A stretch of DNA of 64,000 bases from Streptomyces sp. KL109B (lineage in GTDB: Bacteria > Actinomycetota > Actinomycetes > Streptomycetales > Streptomycetaceae): assembly GCF_030766935.1 (NCBI RefSeq), contig NZ_JASERL010000013.1, positions 220,346 to 284,345 on the forward strand. The letters are read 5' to 3'. Position numbers and translations under genes: made by a program. Below the pieces are notes generated by a model, which saw only the letters and a program-made list of their open reading frames with translations, searched no databases and was not told the origin of the DNA. Shown in pieces: positions 24,323-33,054 of the stretch (position 1 is its first letter; each line of letters opens with the position of its first letter).

Positions 24323-25735
24323 ATGTTCGAACCGGTCATAGCGCCCAGCGGTACGCTGCTCGGCCTGTTGCAGCGGGGCCGCGGCGACGGCACGCTGCAC
24401 GCCCTGACGGCGCCGCGCGCCGAGGCGCTCGCGGCTCTCAATCACTGTGTGCTGAGCGATCCCCGCCACGACTGGCAGGTGGAGAACCGCTCGCTCTACT
24501 ACGCCCGCCTCTACCTCGATCTCCATGGCGAACTCGAGGAGATCGAGCGGCACCTCTTCGACCCCGAGGACCTCCTCGACACCGAGGAGTCACGTACGGG
24601 CCTCGCGCTCGCGGTCCTCGGCCACCTCGCCTCCTACGGCAGGCGGGACGCCCTGGAGCTGCTGCGCAAGTACGCCGCGTTCGGCGGCAATTGGGCCTGG
24701 GCGCTCGACGAGCTGGCCCTGCGCGACGACGACGCGGGCCTGCGCGCCCTTGCCGAGCCCGTACTCGCCCGCTTCCCGGCCGAGGACGGGGCCGAGCTCG
24801 CCGCCGCCGTGCGCGACGCCTTCGAGCCGCGCCCCTGGCGGCTGTGGGCCGAGGACTCGCGCCCGCACGTGGGGGCACGCGTGCGTGCCGCGCTGGAAGC
24901 CGGCTCCTTCGACCGCTGGCAGCGGCAGATGCGGCCGTCGGGGCCGCGCCCCGAGTGGAGCGTGCAGGCCGTGTTCGACTGGGCGCAGGAGGGCTTCGAG
25001 CGGGGCGCCGTCCTGTACGTGCCCGCCGCCCGCTGCCTGACCGCCGTGGCCGGTCCGGAGGACCACGCCGAGATCGTGCGGGCCGCGCAGGACGGCACCG
25101 ACGGGGCGCGCTGCACCGCCCTTCGCTACCTCGCCGACGCGCACGACCCCGCCGTACTGGACCTCATCGAGGCCGCGGTGGAAGCCCCCTCCCGCGCGGT
25201 CGTGGACGCCGCGCTCGACGCCTTCGAGCGGATGCGCAGCGTCGCCGTCGTGGAGCGGGCCCGTCAGTGGGCGCCCCGGCCCGACGCGCTGGGCGCCGCC
25301 GCGGGCCGCATGCTCGCCTGCAGAGGCGGCGCACAGGACAGCGAACTCGTCCTCGCCTCCCTACGGGAGGCAGTACGCGGCGACGGGCCCGACGACCCCA
25401 CCCTCTGGCCGCTCGTCGACGGAGCCGGACGGCTCGGCATCGGCTGCGCGGCCCCCGTGCTGCGGCACATCTACCGCGAGACCGCTTCGTCGCATCTACG
25501 TGGACGCGCCGCCCGCGCTCTCGCCGCCACCGATCCGTCCTTCGCCGCGGGATTCGCCGTCGAGTGCCTGTGGGACTGCGAGGAGACCACGCGCGAGGTC
25601 GCCGCGCGGCACGCCGATTCCGGCGATACGCGAGTCGTCGACCAACTTCGCCGCCTCGCCGCCGATCCCGCCGAGGAGGACGAGGTGCAGACCGCCGTGC
25701 GCAGCCGCATCGGCCCGGACGCGACGGCCTTGTGA
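24323..25735 (+). CDS. HEAT-repeat-like conserved hypothetical protein
   Basis: This is a 470-residue soluble, almost all-helical protein. ATG 24323 (MFEPVIAPSGTLLGLLQRGRGDG) is preferred to GTG 24308. Repeated paired-helix patterns appear from about residue 95 onward (TGLALAVLGHLASYGRRDALELLRKYA; DGARCTALRYLADAHDPAVLDLIEAA; SHLRGRAARALAATDPSFAAGFAVECL; DSGDTRVVDQLRRLA), resembling HEAT/PBS-lyase repeats used as protein-binding scaffolds. No catalytic motif is seen. It stands as a single gene between the uORF leader and a strong terminator. The function is unknown. Confidence 0.8.
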   Translation: MFEPVIAPSGTLLGLLQRGRGDGTLHALTAPRAEALAALNHCVLSDPRHDWQVENRSLYYARLYLDLHGELEEIERHLFDPEDLLDTEESRTGLALAVLGHLASYGRRDALELLRKYAAFGGNWAWALDELALRDDDAGLRALAEPVLARFPAEDGAELAAAVRDAFEPRPWRLWAEDSRPHVGARVRAALEAGSFDRWQRQMRPSGPRPEWSVQAVFDWAQEGFERGAVLYVPAARCLTAVAGPEDHAEIVRAAQDGTDGARCTALRYLADAHDPAVLDLIEAAVEAPSRAVVDAALDAFERMRSVAVVERARQWAPRPDALGAAAGRMLACRGGAQDSELVLASLREAVRGDGPDDPTLWPLVDGAGRLGIGCAAPVLRHIYRETASSHLRGRAARALAATDPSFAAGFAVECLWDCEETTREVAARHADSGDTRVVDQLRRLAADPAEEDEVQTAVRSRIGPDATAL

Positions 25736-25748
25736 CGCGCTGACGTAC

Positions 25749-25781
25749 AGGAGGCGGCCCGTTGGCATCGGGCCGCCTCCT
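25749..25781. terminator. Intrinsic terminator after the HEAT-like gene
   Basis: A 13-bp perfect stem (25749-25761 with 25769-25781), a seven-base loop and a T-rich tail (TTGTGTTT) follow 14 bp after the stop codon. This is a canonical rho-independent terminator. Confidence 0.88.
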
Positions 25782-25896
25782 TGTGTTTCCCGGGGCGTCG
25801 AAAGGCGGGCGAGGGGCGGCTGAAACTCACGGACCGTTCCTCGCCAGGAAAGATCCACTTTGACGTGAGCACGTCCGGCGCGGCGACAAACCCCGT

Positions 25897-27039
25897 ATGC
25901 GTGTCGTCATCGTGACCGAGTCCTTCCCGCCCGACATCAACGGTGTGGCGCACTGCGCCCTGCAGACCGCGCGGCACCTCGCCGCCCGCGGACACGAGCC
26001 CCTCGTCGTCGCCCCGGCCACCCCGGCGGGGCCGGAGACGGACGCGGCGGCGCCCTGCCCCGTCGTCCGGGTGCCGTCCCTGCCGCTGCCCGGCTATCCG
26101 CAGGTCCGCGTCGCGCTGCCGGGGCGCCGCCTCGCGCGGGCCGTGACCGCGCACCGGGCCGAACTCGTCCATCTGGCAGGCCCGTTCGTGCTCGGCATGC
26201 GCGGCATGGCGGCCGCGGCCCGGTGGCGCCTGCCCGCCGTGGCCGTCTACCAGACCGATCTCGCGGGCTACGCGCGTACCTACATGGGAGCGGGCGAGGG
26301 GGCCGCCTGGCGGCGGATCCGTGCCGTGCACACCGCCGCCGACCGCACGCTCGCGCCCTCCACCGCCGCACAGCGTGACCTGGAGGCACACGGGGTGCCC
26401 CGGGTGCGGCTGTGGCCGCGCGGCGTCGATGCCGTGCGGTTCAGGCCCGAGCGGCGCTGCGAGCTGCTCCGCGCGGACCTGGCCCCGCGCGGGGAGCTGC
26501 TGGTCGGGTATGTGGGGCGGCTCGCGCCGGAGAAGCACGTGGAACTGCTCGCGCGGGTGTGCGGCCTCGACGGCGTACGCGTCGTGGTGGTGGGCGACGG
26601 GCCCAGCGAGTCCTCCCTGCGGGACGCGCTGCCCGGCGCGGCCTTCCTGGGGCGGCGCACCGGCGACGAACTCGCCCGGATCTTCGCCTCCTTGGACGTG
26701 TTCGTGCACACCGGGCCCTACGAAACGTTCTGCCAGACCGTGCAGGAGGCCATGGCGAGCGGGCTGCCCGTGATCGCCCCGGCGGCCGGCGGTCCGCTCG
26801 ACCTCGTCGCACCCAACAGGACCGGGCTGCTCGTGCCGCCCGGCGACGCGGACGCGGTGCGCGACGCGGTGTGGGCGCTCGCCGGTGACCCGGGACTGCG
26901 CGCGGCGTTCGGGACGGCGGGGCGGGCCGCGGTGGCCGGGCGGAGCTGGGAGGCGGTGGGCGACCTCCTGATCGAGCACTACGTAGAGGTGCTGCACGCG
27001 CGGTCGGCGGGGGCCGGCACAGGGGCGGTGGCGGCATGA
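25897..27039 (+). CDS. GT4 glycosyltransferase, MgtA-like mannosyltransferase
   Basis: This is a 380-residue GT-B enzyme. The N-domain starts MRVVIVTESFPPDINGVAHCALQTARHL, with a glycine-poor loop as in GT4 acceptor domains. YQTDLAGYARTY lies mid N-domain. The C-domain has LVGYVGRLAPEKHVELLARV and the donor site ETFCQTVQEAMASGLPVIAPAAGGPLDLV (E-x7-E) near residue 285. The pattern resembles mycobacterial MgtA/PimB-type GDP-mannose-dependent mannosyltransferases, so a role in mannosylating a membrane glycolipid at the inner face is likely but unproven. A GACGT-GAGC-ACGTC palindrome (25862-25875) sits just upstream and may be an operator. It overlaps the next gene by ATGA, the first step of a three-gene coupled operon. 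Confidence 0.85.
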   Translation: MRVVIVTESFPPDINGVAHCALQTARHLAARGHEPLVVAPATPAGPETDAAAPCPVVRVPSLPLPGYPQVRVALPGRRLARAVTAHRAELVHLAGPFVLGMRGMAAAARWRLPAVAVYQTDLAGYARTYMGAGEGAAWRRIRAVHTAADRTLAPSTAAQRDLEAHGVPRVRLWPRGVDAVRFRPERRCELLRADLAPRGELLVGYVGRLAPEKHVELLARVCGLDGVRVVVVGDGPSESSLRDALPGAAFLGRRTGDELARIFASLDVFVHTGPYETFCQTVQEAMASGLPVIAPAAGGPLDLVAPNRTGLLVPPGDADAVRDAVWALAGDPGLRAAFGTAGRAAVAGRSWEAVGDLLIEHYVEVLHARSAGAGTGAVAA

Positions 27040-28223
27040 GCGGGCGGCTGGGGACGGGAACGAGTGGCGGCACGCGCGGACGGCTGCGGATCGTACGGCT
27101 CGCGAACTTCGTCGCCCCCGCGTCCGGCGGACTGCGCACCGCGCTGCGGGAGTTGGGCACCGGATACCTGGCGGCCGGACACGATCCGGTGCTGATCGTG
27201 CCGGGGGTGCGCGTCTCCGATGTGCAGACGCCTCAGGGGCGCGTCATTACGTTGCCGGGGGCGCCGCTGCCCGCGAGCGGCGGCTACCGCGTCCTGGCCG
27301 AGCGGCAGCGCGTGGCACGGCTGCTGGAACGGCTGCGCCCGGACCGGCTCGAGGTCTCCGACCGGACGACGCTGCGCTGGACCGGCGAGTGGGCCCGCCG
27401 CGCGCGGGTGCCCGCCGTGATGGTGTCCCACGAGACCGCCCACGGCGTACTGCGCACCTGGGGCCTGCCGGAGCGTGCCGCGCGACGGGCCGCCGACGTG
27501 CTCAACTCCCGTACGGCACACGCCTACGCGCGCGTGGTGTGCACCACGGAGTGGGCCGAGCGCGAGTTCGTGCGGATCGGGGCGCGCAACGTGGTGCGGG
27601 CGCCGCTCGGCGTCGATCTCGTACGGTGCGGGCCCGGGGCGTGGAGCCGGGACGTGCGTGCCCGGTACGCGCGCGTGGACGAGGTGCTGCTCTTCATGTG
27701 CACCCGGCTCTCCGTGGAGAAGCGGCCCGGCATCGGCCTCGACACGGTCGCCCGGCTGCGCAGGTCCGGGGTGCCCGCCCGGCTCGTAGTAGCGGGGGAA
27801 GGGCCACTACGGGCGCGGCTCGAACAACGCGCGCGGGCGCGGAGGTTGCCGGTCGACTTCCTGGGGCACGTCGCCGACCCGGCCGCGCTCACCGCCTTGC
27901 AGGCCACGGCCGACGTGTGCCTGGCGCCGGGGCCCGCCGAGACGTTCGGGCTCGCCGCCCTCGAAGCGCTGGCCTGCGGCACGCCGGTCGTCGTCAGCGC
28001 GTCCTCCGCGCTGCCGGAGGTGGTCGGCGGGGCCGGGGCGGTGGCCGAGGGCAGCGGCGCGGCGTTCGCGGCCGCCGTCCGGGACGTGCTCGGGCGGCCC
28101 ACGCGGCGGCGCAGGGAGACGGCACGCGCGCGTGCCGAGTGCTTCGGATGGGACACCGCCGTGGCGGCCTTCCTGGCGGCGCACGACGTGGCCGCTCCGG
28201 TTCCGGTGCGGGGCGCGGCATGA
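27036..28223 (+). CDS. GT4-type glycosyltransferase
   Basis: This is a 395-residue GT-B glycosyltransferase starting at ATG 27036 inside the stop of the preceding gene. The N-domain carries LRIVRLANFVAPASGGLRTALRELGTGYLAAGH and the C-domain FMCTRLSVEKRPGIGLDTVARL. The donor motif is ETFGLAALEALACGTPVVVSASSALPEVV (E-x7-E). The sugar and acceptor are not readable. Sitting directly behind an MgtA-like enzyme and before an SGNH hydrolase suggests successive decoration and trimming of one lipid-linked glycan. It is coupled to the next gene again by ATGA (28220-28223). Confidence 0.87.
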   Translation: MSGRLGTGTSGGTRGRLRIVRLANFVAPASGGLRTALRELGTGYLAAGHDPVLIVPGVRVSDVQTPQGRVITLPGAPLPASGGYRVLAERQRVARLLERLRPDRLEVSDRTTLRWTGEWARRARVPAVMVSHETAHGVLRTWGLPERAARRAADVLNSRTAHAYARVVCTTEWAEREFVRIGARNVVRAPLGVDLVRCGPGAWSRDVRARYARVDEVLLFMCTRLSVEKRPGIGLDTVARLRRSGVPARLVVAGEGPLRARLEQRARARRLPVDFLGHVADPAALTALQATADVCLAPGPAETFGLAALEALACGTPVVVSASSALPEVVGGAGAVAEGSGAAFAAAVRDVLGRPTRRRRETARARAECFGWDTAVAAFLAAHDVAAPVPVRGAA

Positions 28224-29416
28224 GCGGGCACCCGCCTCCCCTCAGGTTCGCCGCGCTCGGGGACTCGCTCACCGAGGGCATCGGCGACCCCGTCGGTAGC
28301 GGGTGGCGGGGCTGGGCCGCTCTGCTCGCCGAGAGCCTGGCCCCCGCCGAAGACCCCGTGGAATTCCGCAACTTCGCGGCCAGCGGGGCGCAGACCTCCG
28401 ATGTGCTGCTGCGGCAGCTGCCGCGCGCGCTCGCGTTCGCCCCCGACGTCGCCTCCGTCGTGGTCGGCGTCAACGACACCCTCCGCGCCACCTTCGACAT
28501 CCACGCCGTGACCGCCCGACTGGACGCCGTGTACGGGGCGTTCGCGGAGCGCGGCGCCGTCCAGCTCACCGCCTGCCTGCCCGACCCGGGCGCCCTGCTG
28601 GGCCTGCCCGGCGTCCTGGCGCGCCCTCTCGCGCGTCGGCAGCGCGCGGTCAACTCCGTGGTCCACGCCCTGTCCGAACGCCACGGAGCCGTCCATCTGC
28701 ACGCCGCCGACGCGAACTGGACGGCCGACCGTGCCCTGTGGAGCGCGGACCGGCTGCACCCCGGCGAGCGCGGGCACCGCCGGTTCGCGGCCCGCTTCCA
28801 CGCCGTGCTCGCCGACGCCGGGGAGGCGCTCGGCCCGGCGCCCGACGTCGAGCCGGAACGAGCACCGCCGACCCGCGCCGCGGCCCTGTGGTGGCTCGCC
28901 ACGGCGGGCACCGGCTGGGTGGCGCGGCGCTGCGCCGACCTGCTGCCCCAGCTCCTGGCGCTCGCCGCGGACGAGGCGCGGCACCAGGTGCGCGGCACCG
29001 GCGGGCGGCTGGACGCCCGGGCCTCGGCCGGGGTCGCGGCGGCACTGGCGTCGGTTTCGGGGTGGGAGGTGGCGTGTGGGGGTGCGGGTTTGGCGGAGCC
29101 GCGCGGGGATGCGGGCTTGGTGGCGGCGCGTGGGGACGTGGAATTGGTGGCGCCGCGCGGTGATGCGGATTCGGCGCCACGTCGGGATGCGGGGCTGGCG
29201 AAGCCGAGTGGGGATGCGGATTTGGCGCCGCCACGTCGGGAAGCGGGTCTGGCGGCGCCGCGCGGAGATGCCGGTTCGGCGGCGGCCAAGGGGCCCGGTT
29301 CGGCAGCGTCGCCCCAGGGCGCGGGCCCGGAGGCGTCCCCACGGGATTGCGATCATGAGGTGGGAGTGGCGGGAGCGGCTCAGGGTACGAGCCAGCGGTG
29401 TGCGGCCTGCCCCTGA
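28220..29416 (+). CDS. SGNH/GDSL hydrolase with repeat-rich C-terminus
   Basis: This is a 398-residue protein. ATG 28220 overlaps the preceding stop; the frame open upstream is a shadow. The catalytic domain (1-215) has all four SGNH blocks: Ser16 in ALGDSLTEG, Gly in NFAASGAQT, Asn in VVVGVNDT, and the Asp/His pair in SADRLHPGERGHRRFA. It would remove acyl or acetyl groups from an ester, plausibly on the glycolipid made by the two glycosyltransferases. No signal peptide is visible, so the enzyme is probably intracellular. After a second helical region, residues about 289-360 are nonapeptide repeats of AGLAxPRGD type, probably disordered. Confidence 0.85.
   Translation: MSGHPPPLRFAALGDSLTEGIGDPVGSGWRGWAALLAESLAPAEDPVEFRNFAASGAQTSDVLLRQLPRALAFAPDVASVVVGVNDTLRATFDIHAVTARLDAVYGAFAERGAVQLTACLPDPGALLGLPGVLARPLARRQRAVNSVVHALSERHGAVHLHAADANWTADRALWSADRLHPGERGHRRFAARFHAVLADAGEALGPAPDVEPERAPPTRAAALWWLATAGTGWVARRCADLLPQLLALAADEARHQVRGTGGRLDARASAGVAAALASVSGWEVACGGAGLAEPRGDAGLVAARGDVELVAPRGDADSAPRRDAGLAKPSGDADLAPPRREAGLAAPRGDAGSAAAKGPGSAASPQGAGPEASPRDCDHEVGVAGAAQGTSQRCAACP
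29084..29296. repeat. In-frame 27-bp repeats in the SGNH hydrolase
   Basis: About eight tandem units encode nonapeptides such as AGLAEPRGD, AGLVAARGD, VELVAPRGD, AGLAKPSGD and AGLAAPRGD; one copy is 24 bp. All keep the reading frame. The DNA is G/T-rich compared with flanking coding sequence. Confidence 0.85.
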
Positions 29417-29474
29417 CCGGGAGGCCCGCCGCCGGCAGGCCCCCGTATTGCCCACGCGACCCAGGAGTTGAGCC

Positions 29475-30692
29475 ATGGTCCTCGACATCGCCGCCGTCCG
29501 CGCCCAAGTGCCCGCCCTGAAGTCCGGCACGGCCCGCTTCGACGCGCCGGGCGGTACCCAGACCCCCGGCCCGGTCATCGACGCCGTCGCCGCGGCGATG
29601 AGCGGGCCGCTGGCGAACCGGGGGCGGACCACGGAGGGCGAGCGCAACGCCGACGAGATCGTCGTCGAGTCCCGCGCGGCGCACGCCGATCTGCTCGGCA
29701 CCACGCCCGACACCGTCGTGTTCGGACGCAGCGCCACACAGCTCGTCTACGACCTGTCCCGCACGCTCGCCAAGACCTGGCGGCCGGGCGACGAGGTGGT
29801 CGTCACCCGCCTCGACCACGACTCCAACATCCGCCCGTGGATCCAGGCGGCCGAGGCCGTGGGCGCCACCGTACGGTGGGCCGACTTCGACCCGGAGACG
29901 GGCGAATTGCGGCCCGAGCACCTGAAGGCGGTGCTTTCGGAACGTACGCGCCTGGTAGCCGTCACCGGCGCGTCCAACCTGATAGGCACGCGCCCCGACC
30001 TGCCCGCGCTGGCCGGCCTCTCCCACGAAGTGGGCGCGTTGTTCCATGTGGACGCGGTGCACTACGCCTCGCACGCCACGGTCGACCTGGCGGCGCTCGG
30101 AGCGGACACGCTGGTCTGCTCGCCGTACAAGTTCCTCGGCCCGCACCTGGGAGTGCTCACCGGCCGCGCCGACCTGCTCGCATCGCTGCGCCCCGACAAG
30201 CTGCTGCCGTCCAGTGACGCGGTGCCCGAGCGCTTCGAACTCGGCACGCTGCCTTATGAGTTGCTCGCCGGCGCACGGGCCGCCGTGGACTTCCTCGCGG
30301 ACCTCGACGCGGGCGCGCGAGGCACCCGCAGGGAGCGCCTCATCGCCTCCTTCGTGGCCTTGGAGGAGCACGAGGACGCGCTGCGGAAGCGCATGGAGGA
30401 GGGGCTCGCGGACCTCGGCGGCACCATGGGCATCACGCAGTACGCGCGCGCCGAGCGCCGCACCCCGACCCTCCTGTTCACCGTCGCGGGCCGCAGCCCG
30501 GCCGAGGTCTCCCGGCACCTGGCCGACCACGGCGTCGACGCCCCCGCCGGCTCCTTCTACGCGGTGGAGGCCGCGCGGCGGCTCGGGCTCGGGGACGCGG
30601 GCGGCGTCCGCGTGGGTCTCGCCCCCTACAGCAGCGCGGAGGACGTGGAGCGGCTGCTCGCGGCACTGAGGGCGATCACAGTAGGTCGTTGA
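29475..30692 (+). CDS. Cysteine desulfurase-like class V aminotransferase (VC1184 type)
   Basis: This is a 405-residue fold-type-I PLP enzyme with ATG 29475 behind CAGGAG. Landmarks: RFDAPGGTQTPGPVIDAV at the start; LDHDSNIRPW near 115; HVDAVHYASH (the Asp that contacts the PLP ring); and the Schiff-base lysine in CSPYKFLGPHLGVL near 220. The SufS/IscS catalytic Cys loop is not obvious, which fits the VC1184-like side branch whose substrate is unsettled, so it may not supply sulfur to Fe-S assembly. It lies 58 bp after the SGNH gene and 43 bp before the GntR regulator, all on the plus strand, so the regulator may act on this gene. Confidence 0.85.
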   Translation: MVLDIAAVRAQVPALKSGTARFDAPGGTQTPGPVIDAVAAAMSGPLANRGRTTEGERNADEIVVESRAAHADLLGTTPDTVVFGRSATQLVYDLSRTLAKTWRPGDEVVVTRLDHDSNIRPWIQAAEAVGATVRWADFDPETGELRPEHLKAVLSERTRLVAVTGASNLIGTRPDLPALAGLSHEVGALFHVDAVHYASHATVDLAALGADTLVCSPYKFLGPHLGVLTGRADLLASLRPDKLLPSSDAVPERFELGTLPYELLAGARAAVDFLADLDAGARGTRRERLIASFVALEEHEDALRKRMEEGLADLGGTMGITQYARAERRTPTLLFTVAGRSPAEVSRHLADHGVDAPAGSFYAVEAARRLGLGDAGGVRVGLAPYSSAEDVERLLAALRAITVGR

Positions 30693-30735
30693 ACGATCCC
30701 TCGATACCAACGTTGTCTCGTTCCAGGAACTGCGC

Positions 30736-31446
30736 TTGAATTCGGCCGTGGCCATGGACGAACTCAACGCTCTCGCGGACGACCGCGCGCTGCTGGGACG
30801 CACCAGCACCGCGGAGCGCGTCGCGGACATCCTGCGCAACCGGATCGCGGAAGGCTACTTCCCGCCCGGAACCCGCCTGTCGGAGGACAGCATCGGAGGC
30901 GCCCTCGGCGTCTCGCGCAATACGCTGCGCGAGTCGTTCCGGCTGCTCACGCACGAGCGACTGCTCGAACACCGGCTGAACCGCGGGGTCTTCGTGCGCG
31001 TCCTGAGCGTCGACGACGTCGAGGACATCTACCGGACCCGGCGCATGATCGAGTGCGCCGTCGTCCGGTCCCTGGGAGACCCGCCGTACGCCCTCGACCG
31101 AGTCGCCGAGGCCGTCGCGGACGGGCACCGGGGGGCCGAGCGGCGCGAGTGGAAGATCGTCTCGACGGCCAACATCCACTTCCACCGCGAACTTGTCGCC
31201 CTCGCCCGCAGTGAGCGCACCGACGAGCTGATGCGCAGCGTCCTCGCCGAACTGCGCCTCGCGTTCCACGTCGTGGACGACCCGCGCCGCCTCCACGAGC
31301 CGTACCTGGCACGGAACCTGGAACTCGTGGAGATGCTGCGCGCCGGGCGCAGGGACACGGCCGAGACGCTGCTCGGCGAGTACCTCGACGACTCCCGCGA
31401 CGGGCTCGTCGAGGCGTACCGGCAGCGGCTGCCCAAGGACGGATAG
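30736..31446 (+). CDS. GntR-family regulator (FadR/FCD type)
   Basis: This is a 236-residue protein. TTG 30736 is favoured because AGGA stands seven bases before it; ATG 30754 is the alternative. The wHTH occupies about 20-90: AERVADILRNRIAEGYFPPGTRLSEDSIGGALGVSRNTLRESFRLLTHERLL. The FCD ligand domain follows, with metal-type Asp/His residues in VSTANIHFHRELVALARS and an acidic C-terminus. FCD regulators sense carboxylic acids. The short spacer before it contains the palindromic core CAACGTTG (30709-30716) within ACCAACGTTGT, a candidate autoregulatory operator. It is followed 81 bp later by the condensin-like operon, which it might also control. Confidence 0.87.
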   Translation: MNSAVAMDELNALADDRALLGRTSTAERVADILRNRIAEGYFPPGTRLSEDSIGGALGVSRNTLRESFRLLTHERLLEHRLNRGVFVRVLSVDDVEDIYRTRRMIECAVVRSLGDPPYALDRVAEAVADGHRGAERREWKIVSTANIHFHRELVALARSERTDELMRSVLAELRLAFHVVDDPRRLHEPYLARNLELVEMLRAGRRDTAETLLGEYLDDSRDGLVEAYRQRLPKDG

Positions 31447-31527
31447 GGTTCTCCGCGGCCCCCGCGCGAAGCCGTCGGATCTGCGCCGTTTCGACCGTTG
31501 TCAGACCCAGCGCATAACCTGTGCTCC

Positions 31528-33054
31528 GTGACTTTGCCTGCCAGCACGGAATCCGTTCCGCCCCAGCTCAGCGCGGGGCCGCGCCCCGCACCGGGCCCGG
31601 CCGCCGACGAAGGGCTCGCGCGGCGGCTCCGCGCGCTCGCCTGCACCGCGCCGCTGCACGACCTGGACGTGCGCAAGGCCAATCTCGCGGGCGAGTACTC
31701 GACGTACGGGATGGCGGAGGTGGCGCTCTCCGCCATCGATCTCGTCACACTGAACATGGACTTCGACACGGGCGCCGACCACGAGCAGATAGTGGCCAGG
31801 CTCGTGCCCCGTATCGCCGCACAGGCCCCGCAGCGCCCCGCCGCCGAGCACGAGCGGGTGGCCCGCTGGGTCCTGGAGAACCTGATCAACGTCGGCAGCG
31901 TGGACCGCGGTTTCCGCGCCGTGTACGGCACGTTCGGTCCCGATGGTGCCTACGTACGGCGCGATTACGACTTCAAGCTGATCGAGGAAGTGCCCGGCTA
32001 CGGAGGCGGCGTCTACCTCCGCACGACCGACGAGGCCGTGAACGTGCTGGTGGGTGCCCTCGACACCGACGTCACCAGCGCGCAGATCGCCGCCGAGGTC
32101 AAGCTGGAGGTGCTGATCAGCCGCGGCCGCCTCGCGGACGCCCAGCTCGCCGCCGAGCAGGCCAGGTACCGGACCGTGCAGTACTCGGAGACGCTGCGCA
32201 AGGCGCTGGACGCGACGCGGCGCAATGTGCGCGCCGTCGACTGGCTGCAGGCCGTGCCCGACATGATCGCCGAGGCGCTCGACCACGTGGCGGACCGGTA
32301 CCGGCACGAGAACGCGATCCTGACGAACATCCGCAAGGCCCGTGACGAGTCGGAGGAGCCCGAGCACAAGCGCCGCGCCGCCGAGCTCGTCGACATCGTC
32401 AAGGACTGCATCCGCCGCCATACGCAGCTGCAGTCGCGCCTTCTGGAGGCCGGTCCGCTGTTCCGCGCGGAGCAGGACCGACAGGCCTTCGCGACGCCCT
32501 CCGCGCGCGCGGGCCTCGACCTGTACGGGCAGCTCCTCGCCCCGCTGCTGCCGCTCCCCGTGGAGAGCGCGACCAAGGCGACCGACGCGTTCTTCGCGCG
32601 CGGCACCGGGCTGCGTACGCCCGTGTCCGTACGCGTCGGTGACCTCGTCGACATACTGCTCACGCCCCCCATGGAGCGCGAGCACCTAGGCGCCGAGATG
32701 CCCGAGCCGGACCTCATCGCCACGCCGGACGACAGCCGGTTCAGCGAGGAGCAGCTCGCGGGCGCCATGGAGCTGCTCGACCTGCCATCGGACGCGCCGC
32801 GCCGCCTGTCGGGGCTGCTCGCCGACGCCCGCGAGCGCGACCCGGAACTGCCCTACCTGGTAGCCCTGTTGGCGGTCCACGCCGCGAGCCCGCCGGTCGG
32901 CACCGCCTACCGCCAGGGCGAGGAGAAACTGCTGTTCGCGGTGGACGACGGTACTGAGCTCGACGACGCGGAGTTCGGCGGCGCCGACCTCATCGTGGGC
33001 ACGGCCCTGCTCGACGCGGTCGGGATGGCCACCGACCGGACGGAGGCCGCGTGA
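31528..33054 (+). CDS. Kleisin-like subunit of a condensin-type operon (MksF/JetA-like)
   Basis: This is a 508-residue soluble protein. GTG 31528 (MTLPASTESVPPQ) fits the translation; no good Shine-Dalgarno sequence is present, so it may be leaderless or nearly so. The N-terminal third is mixed helical with possible winged-helix character (EHERVARWVLENLINVG). The middle (about 200-310) is strongly helical, coiled-coil-like (AQLAAEQARYRTVQYSETLRKALDATRRNVRAVDWL; RRAAELVDIVKDCIRRHTQLQ), as expected for the neck-binding part of a kleisin. The assignment rests on size, helicity and gene order with the kite-like and SMC-like genes; the proteins are too diverged for recognition by eye. A GGAGG at 33042-33046 and the TGATG at its stop serve the next small ORF. 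Confidence 0.7.
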   Translation: MTLPASTESVPPQLSAGPRPAPGPAADEGLARRLRALACTAPLHDLDVRKANLAGEYSTYGMAEVALSAIDLVTLNMDFDTGADHEQIVARLVPRIAAQAPQRPAAEHERVARWVLENLINVGSVDRGFRAVYGTFGPDGAYVRRDYDFKLIEEVPGYGGGVYLRTTDEAVNVLVGALDTDVTSAQIAAEVKLEVLISRGRLADAQLAAEQARYRTVQYSETLRKALDATRRNVRAVDWLQAVPDMIAEALDHVADRYRHENAILTNIRKARDESEEPEHKRRAAELVDIVKDCIRRHTQLQSRLLEAGPLFRAEQDRQAFATPSARAGLDLYGQLLAPLLPLPVESATKATDAFFARGTGLRTPVSVRVGDLVDILLTPPMEREHLGAEMPEPDLIATPDDSRFSEEQLAGAMELLDLPSDAPRRLSGLLADARERDPELPYLVALLAVHAASPPVGTAYRQGEEKLLFAVDDGTELDDAEFGGADLIVGTALLDAVGMATDRTEAA

